DNA from: JBFGCT01 sp041581055
GTDB taxonomy: Bacteria > Actinomycetota > Acidimicrobiia > Acidimicrobiales > Ilumatobacteraceae
Assembly: GCA_041581055.1 (NCBI GenBank)
Contig: JBFGCT010000191.1
Span: 1-7,625 of the forward strand
Reading direction: 5' to 3'
DNA length: 7,625 bases
Position 1 is the stretch's first letter. Each line of letters begins with the position of its first letter. Below, piece by piece: positions 6,543 through 7,625 of the stretch. A program made the position numbers and the translations under genes. Under the pieces are notes generated by a model. The model was not told the DNA's origin. It made no database searches and saw only the letters and a list, made by a program, of their open reading frames with translations.

Positions 6543-6581
6543 TGTGACCGAAAATGTCGAGTTCCGCGATGTTCGGTCACA
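6543..6581. promoter_or_regulatory. Perfect 10-bp inverted repeat between the GIDE-like gene and trkA
   Basis: TGTGACCGAA (6543-6552) and its exact reverse complement TTCGGTCACA (6572-6581) flank 19 bp. The element begins 27 bp past the upstream gene's stop and 64 bp before the trkA ATG. No T-run follows on the minus strand, which argues against a simple terminator. The arms, centred 29 bp apart, could be two half-sites for a regulator of trkAH. A short palindrome, AACCC-A-GGGTT (6530-6540), lies next to it on the trkA side. Confidence 0.55.
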
Positions 6582-6608
6582 CAGACCGGACGGCACGGCC
6601 CCTCGGGG

Positions 6609-7478
6609 TCAGGGCAGGCCGGCGGCGGACCACCCGACGGCGATCGCGCCGGCGACGACCAGCACCACGCCGATGGCCGCCAGCCCCTTTGAACCGCCCC
6701 CGCCGGCGTCGCCCGCCTGCTCGCCGGCGGCGTAGACGATCAGCGGGTGATCGGGCGGGCGGCCGACGAGCGTCGGCCCGGTCGCGCCCCGTTCCAGCCA
6801 GCCGACGACGGTCACCGCGGTGCCCGGCGCGAGCGCGTGACAGTCGGCGCGCACCACGCGGGTCGCCGGCCGCGAGCAACGGGCGCGCAGCGCGGCGACG
6901 TGCTGCTCGGTCAGGTGGTGCCGGGTCCACGGCAGATCACCCGAGCCGAAGACGACGGCGGCGTCGCCGTACATGTCCATCGGCACGACGAAGCCGGCGT
7001 CGTCCACCGAGACCAGCGGCGGCGATCGAGAGCCGTCGTCGAGGAGGAAGTCCCGGGCGTCCACCTCGGAGTGGATCTCGACGTGATCGTTGTGCGACCG
7101 GGCGCCGGCGATCGGGCCGAACGCGGTCAGCCGGTACCAGACCGACTCCCGGCCGCTGAGCGGTTCGCGCACCACCCCGTCGGGACCGGCGACGACCGTG
7201 CCGCGCAACGCGACCGGGCCCGTCACGAGCCGCCCGCCGCGAGCTCCCCCGCGGGTCGTCGCCTCGGCCCGCTCCCGATCGCGCCGGCGACGGCGGGCCC
7301 GCCGGGCGCTCACGAACACGAGCAGCACGCCGACGGCGAGCGCCACGCTCCCGGTCGCGAGCGCGGCGACCTCCGGGCTTGCGGCGAGGAGCCCGACGGC
7401 GAGAGGCGCGAGCTCCGACGCCGGCTGCCCGCCCCTGGTCACCGTCCCGTCGACAGCCGCCGCGATCGTCGCGTGCAC
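6609..7478 (-). CDS. Two-helix membrane protein with probable GIDE-type domain
   Basis: A 289-residue protein of unknown function. A hydrophobic helix at about 37-57 is followed by a very basic stretch (RRARRRRRDRER, 59-70), which places the following region in the cytosol. A second helix lies at about 267-286, after a Gly-rich linker, so both ends would face outside and residues 58-262 form a cytosolic domain. Within it, GPVALRGTVV (87-96), then PLSGRESVWYR (106-116), and late in the domain GWLERG (226-231) and RPPDHPLIV (240-248) resemble the GIDE domain known from the human mitochondrial ligase MUL1 and from many uncharacterised bacterial and archaeal membrane proteins. No RING finger is present, so ubiquitin-ligase activity is not implied. 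The start is a GTG with a -10-like box 6 bp upstream. Its 3' end is 130 bp from trkA, so it may be a separate unit. Family assignment is from memory of the motif pattern. Confidence 0.75.
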   Translation of the reverse strand: MHATIAAAVDGTVTRGGQPASELAPLAVGLLAASPEVAALATGSVALAVGVLLVFVSARRARRRRRDRERAEATTRGGARGGRLVTGPVALRGTVVAGPDGVVREPLSGRESVWYRLTAFGPIAGARSHNDHVEIHSEVDARDFLLDDGSRSPPLVSVDDAGFVVPMDMYGDAAVVFGSGDLPWTRHHLTEQHVAALRARCSRPATRVVRADCHALAPGTAVTVVGWLERGATGPTLVGRPPDHPLIVYAAGEQAGDAGGGGSKGLAAIGVVLVVAGAIAVGWSAAGLP

Positions 7479-7484
7479 AGCGAC

Positions 7485-7490
7485 AAGCTA
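7485..7490 (-). promoter_or_regulatory. -10 box for a leaderless mRNA of the GIDE-like gene
   Basis: The minus strand reads TAGCTT, fitting TAnnnT, and ends 6 bp before the GTG at 7478. No Shine-Dalgarno is visible and the spacing matches a leaderless transcript. I find no convincing -35. Confidence 0.35.
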
Positions 7491-7530
7491 GTGCCGTGAC
7501 CGTGAACGTTCGGGGTGTCGACGTCGAGTC

Positions 7531-7613
7531 GAGTTCGTCGGTCGCAAGGCGCGGCGACGACTGCGCAGCCTTGCCCTGCGGTGAGGAGCGGCAACGCAGC
7601 GAGCGGCGAACTC
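7531..7613. repeat. Imperfect inverted-repeat element able to fold into a three-way junction
   Basis: An outer stem pairs GAGTTCGTCG (7531-7540) with CGGCGAACTC (7604-7613), ten pairs including one G-T wobble. Inside lie two hairpins: GCAAGGC (7544-7550) with GCCTTGC (7568-7574), and CTGCG (7576-7580) with CGCAG (7595-7599). The region is upstream of the GIDE-like gene and at the window edge. It has no tRNA signature. It may be a dispersed palindromic element or a structured RNA. Confidence 0.5.
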
Positions 7614-7625
7614 GGCCGGCGGAAC

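Noticed and set aside
6543..6581. Simple intrinsic terminator of the GIDE-like gene
   Set aside because: The 19-nt loop is long and no T-rich tract follows on the minus strand; kept instead as an inverted repeat of unknown role.
6479..6608. c-di-AMP (ydaO-type) riboswitch upstream of trkA
   Set aside because: A GGGGGAA run occurs and such switches control potassium genes, but the other conserved blocks are missing and the gap is too short for the full fold.
7531..7613. Integron attC site or tRNA
   Set aside because: The outer arms do not match the attC core sites, and there is no T-loop or anticodon-arm signature.
7496..7625. Start of a plus-strand gene at GTG 7496 running off the window
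   Set aside because: The frame is open for about 43 codons but its translation is Arg/Ser/Glu-rich without features, and it passes through the inverted-repeat element, so it looks non-coding.

Overview
The window is GC-rich, with GTG start codons, weak Shine-Dalgarno signals and promoters that sit right against start codons. That points to a high-GC actinobacterium. The protein style (membrane-tethered cytochrome c beginning IPEHLLKRSRERRA, geranylgeranyl-reductase-family enzyme beside respiratory genes) makes me favour the class Acidimicrobiia (Ilumatobacter-like). This placement is recognition from memory, not a computed result.

Layout. Positions 1-189 hold three tandem copies of a 63-bp GC-rich repeat, possibly continuing off the left edge. 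On the minus strand follows a two-gene operon reading leftward: a three-helix membrane protein of unknown family (656-1132) and a two-cluster [4Fe-4S] ferredoxin (205-618). Divergent from it, a membrane-anchored cytochrome c (1382-2227, +) is followed by a strong hairpin and a geranylgeranyl-reductase-family flavoenzyme (2286-3536, +). The roughly 250-bp divergent intergenic region carries a reasonable promoter for the minus operon, a CRP/FNR-like palindrome at its predicted start site, and a -10 box placed for a leaderless cytochrome mRNA. Converging on the flavoenzyme is a leftward trkA-trkH pair (5129-6478 and 3558-5132) with a 4-nt stop/start overlap. A 130-bp gap with a perfect 10-bp inverted repeat separates trkA from an upstream two-helix membrane protein with a probable GIDE-type domain (6609-7478, -). 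The right edge (7479-7625) is non-coding and holds a folded inverted-repeat element.

How the genes fit together. The left half looks like a small electron-transfer neighbourhood: a ferredoxin, a membrane protein with histidines suitably placed for heme or quinone chemistry, a tethered cytochrome c, and an enzyme of the family that saturates menaquinone side chains. No Rieske protein, cytochrome b or catalytic oxidoreductase is visible, so partners must lie outside the window or the set is self-contained. The right half is a potassium-uptake system (TrkH channel subunit plus NAD(H)-binding TrkA regulator), which needs and responds to the membrane energy produced by respiration, and an unrelated membrane protein. 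I see no mobile element, CRISPR array, tRNA or rRNA.
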